Shown: piece by piece, positions 6,363 to 6,557 of the stretch
How positions within the stretch are numbered: position 1 is the first letter of the stretch
Layout of the letters: the number at the start of each line of letters is the position of its first letter
Source: Acidobacteriota bacterium
GTDB lineage: Bacteria > Acidobacteriota > Blastocatellia > Pyrinomonadales > Pyrinomonadaceae
Direction of reading: 5' to 3'
Assembly (NCBI GenBank): GCA_003222935.1
Contig: QHXL01000325.1
Location: forward strand, 1 to 6,557
Length of the DNA: 6,557 bases
Program-made: the position numbers and the translations under genes
Notes under the pieces: generated by a model
The model's database searches: none
What the model saw: the letters and a program-made list of their open reading frames with translations, nothing else
What the model was told of the DNA's origin: nothing

Positions 6363-6557
6363 GCTCGAAGGAGTCTTCGAAATACAACTCGAACGGATTA
6401 AGGACGCGCGAGGTTATTTTATGCGCTCGTACAGCCGATCTCTGTTTGTGGAGCATGGCCTTGAAGTTGACTGGGAACAAGAAAGCATATCTTTTAATAG
6501 AGTGCGAAATACTGTGCGCGGTCTTCATTTTCAACTTCCGCCGTATGCTGAGACAAA
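6343..6557 (+). CDS. RmlC-like (dTDP-4-dehydrorhamnose 3,5-epimerase family) sugar epimerase, N-terminal part
   Basis: The first 71 residues of a cupin-fold epimerase run off the right edge. The start MQIKPRELEGVFEI, the DARGYF segment (21-26) and RGLHFQLPPYAET (59-71) are diagnostic; H62 aligns with the general-base histidine of RmlC. The ATG at 6343 lies 20 nt inside rfbG, with AAGG at 6334-6337 as a plausible ribosome binding site. RmlC epimerises C3 and/or C5 of dTDP-4-keto-6-deoxyglucose, but directly behind rfbF-rfbG the likely substrate is the CDP-linked 4-keto sugar, as for AscE in CDP-ascarylose synthesis. That assignment is inferred from position only; the C-terminal half, including the catalytic Tyr, is not in the window. 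Confidence 0.9.
   Translation, partial: MQIKPRELEGVFEIQLERIKDARGYFMRSYSRSLFVEHGLEVDWEQESISFNRVRNTVRGLHFQLPPYAET

Overview
The window reads as part of a surface-polysaccharide (O-antigen or exopolysaccharide) gene cluster from a Gram-negative-type bacterium with roughly balanced base composition. The gene families are spread by horizontal transfer, so I cannot assign a phylum. Nearly all of the DNA is coding or short intergenic spacer. I see no tRNA, rRNA, CRISPR array or transposase.

Layout, left to right: (1) the C-terminal part of a DegT-family PLP sugar aminotransferase (+). (2) A family 2 glycosyltransferase (-), converging on it with an 8-nt overlap. (3) A divergent spacer carrying copy 1 of a 34-bp repeat. 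(4) A CDP-paratose/CDP-tyvelose 2-epimerase-like extended SDR (+). (5) Converging on it, a two-gene unit on the minus strand: an FkbM-family methyltransferase followed by a GT61 glycosyltransferase whose C-terminus is split by a one-base frameshift. (6) A second divergent spacer carrying copy 2 of the 34-bp repeat. (7) A tightly overlapped plus-strand unit: rfbF (glucose-1-phosphate cytidylyltransferase), rfbG (CDP-glucose 4,6-dehydratase) and an RmlC-like sugar epimerase that runs off the right edge.

How the genes fit together: RfbF makes CDP-glucose and RfbG converts it to CDP-4-keto-6-deoxyglucose. The RmlC-like epimerase and the SDR epimerase are candidates to act on CDP-linked intermediates. 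The aminotransferase would make an amino sugar. GT2 and GT61 would transfer sugars, and the FkbM enzyme would O-methylate the glycan. The exact final sugar cannot be read from this window; no rfbH dehydrase or rfbS reductase is visible here.

The most notable signals are structural. An exact 34-bp direct repeat (1439-1472 and 4514-4547) lies in both divergent spacers. Its second copy ends one base before recognisable rfbF coding sequence begins, so rfbF has lost its start codon and about six residues. The GT61 gene has a hidden C-terminus in another frame that extends the gene from 2686 to 2618. The SDR epimerase has Phe in place of the usual catalytic Tyr.
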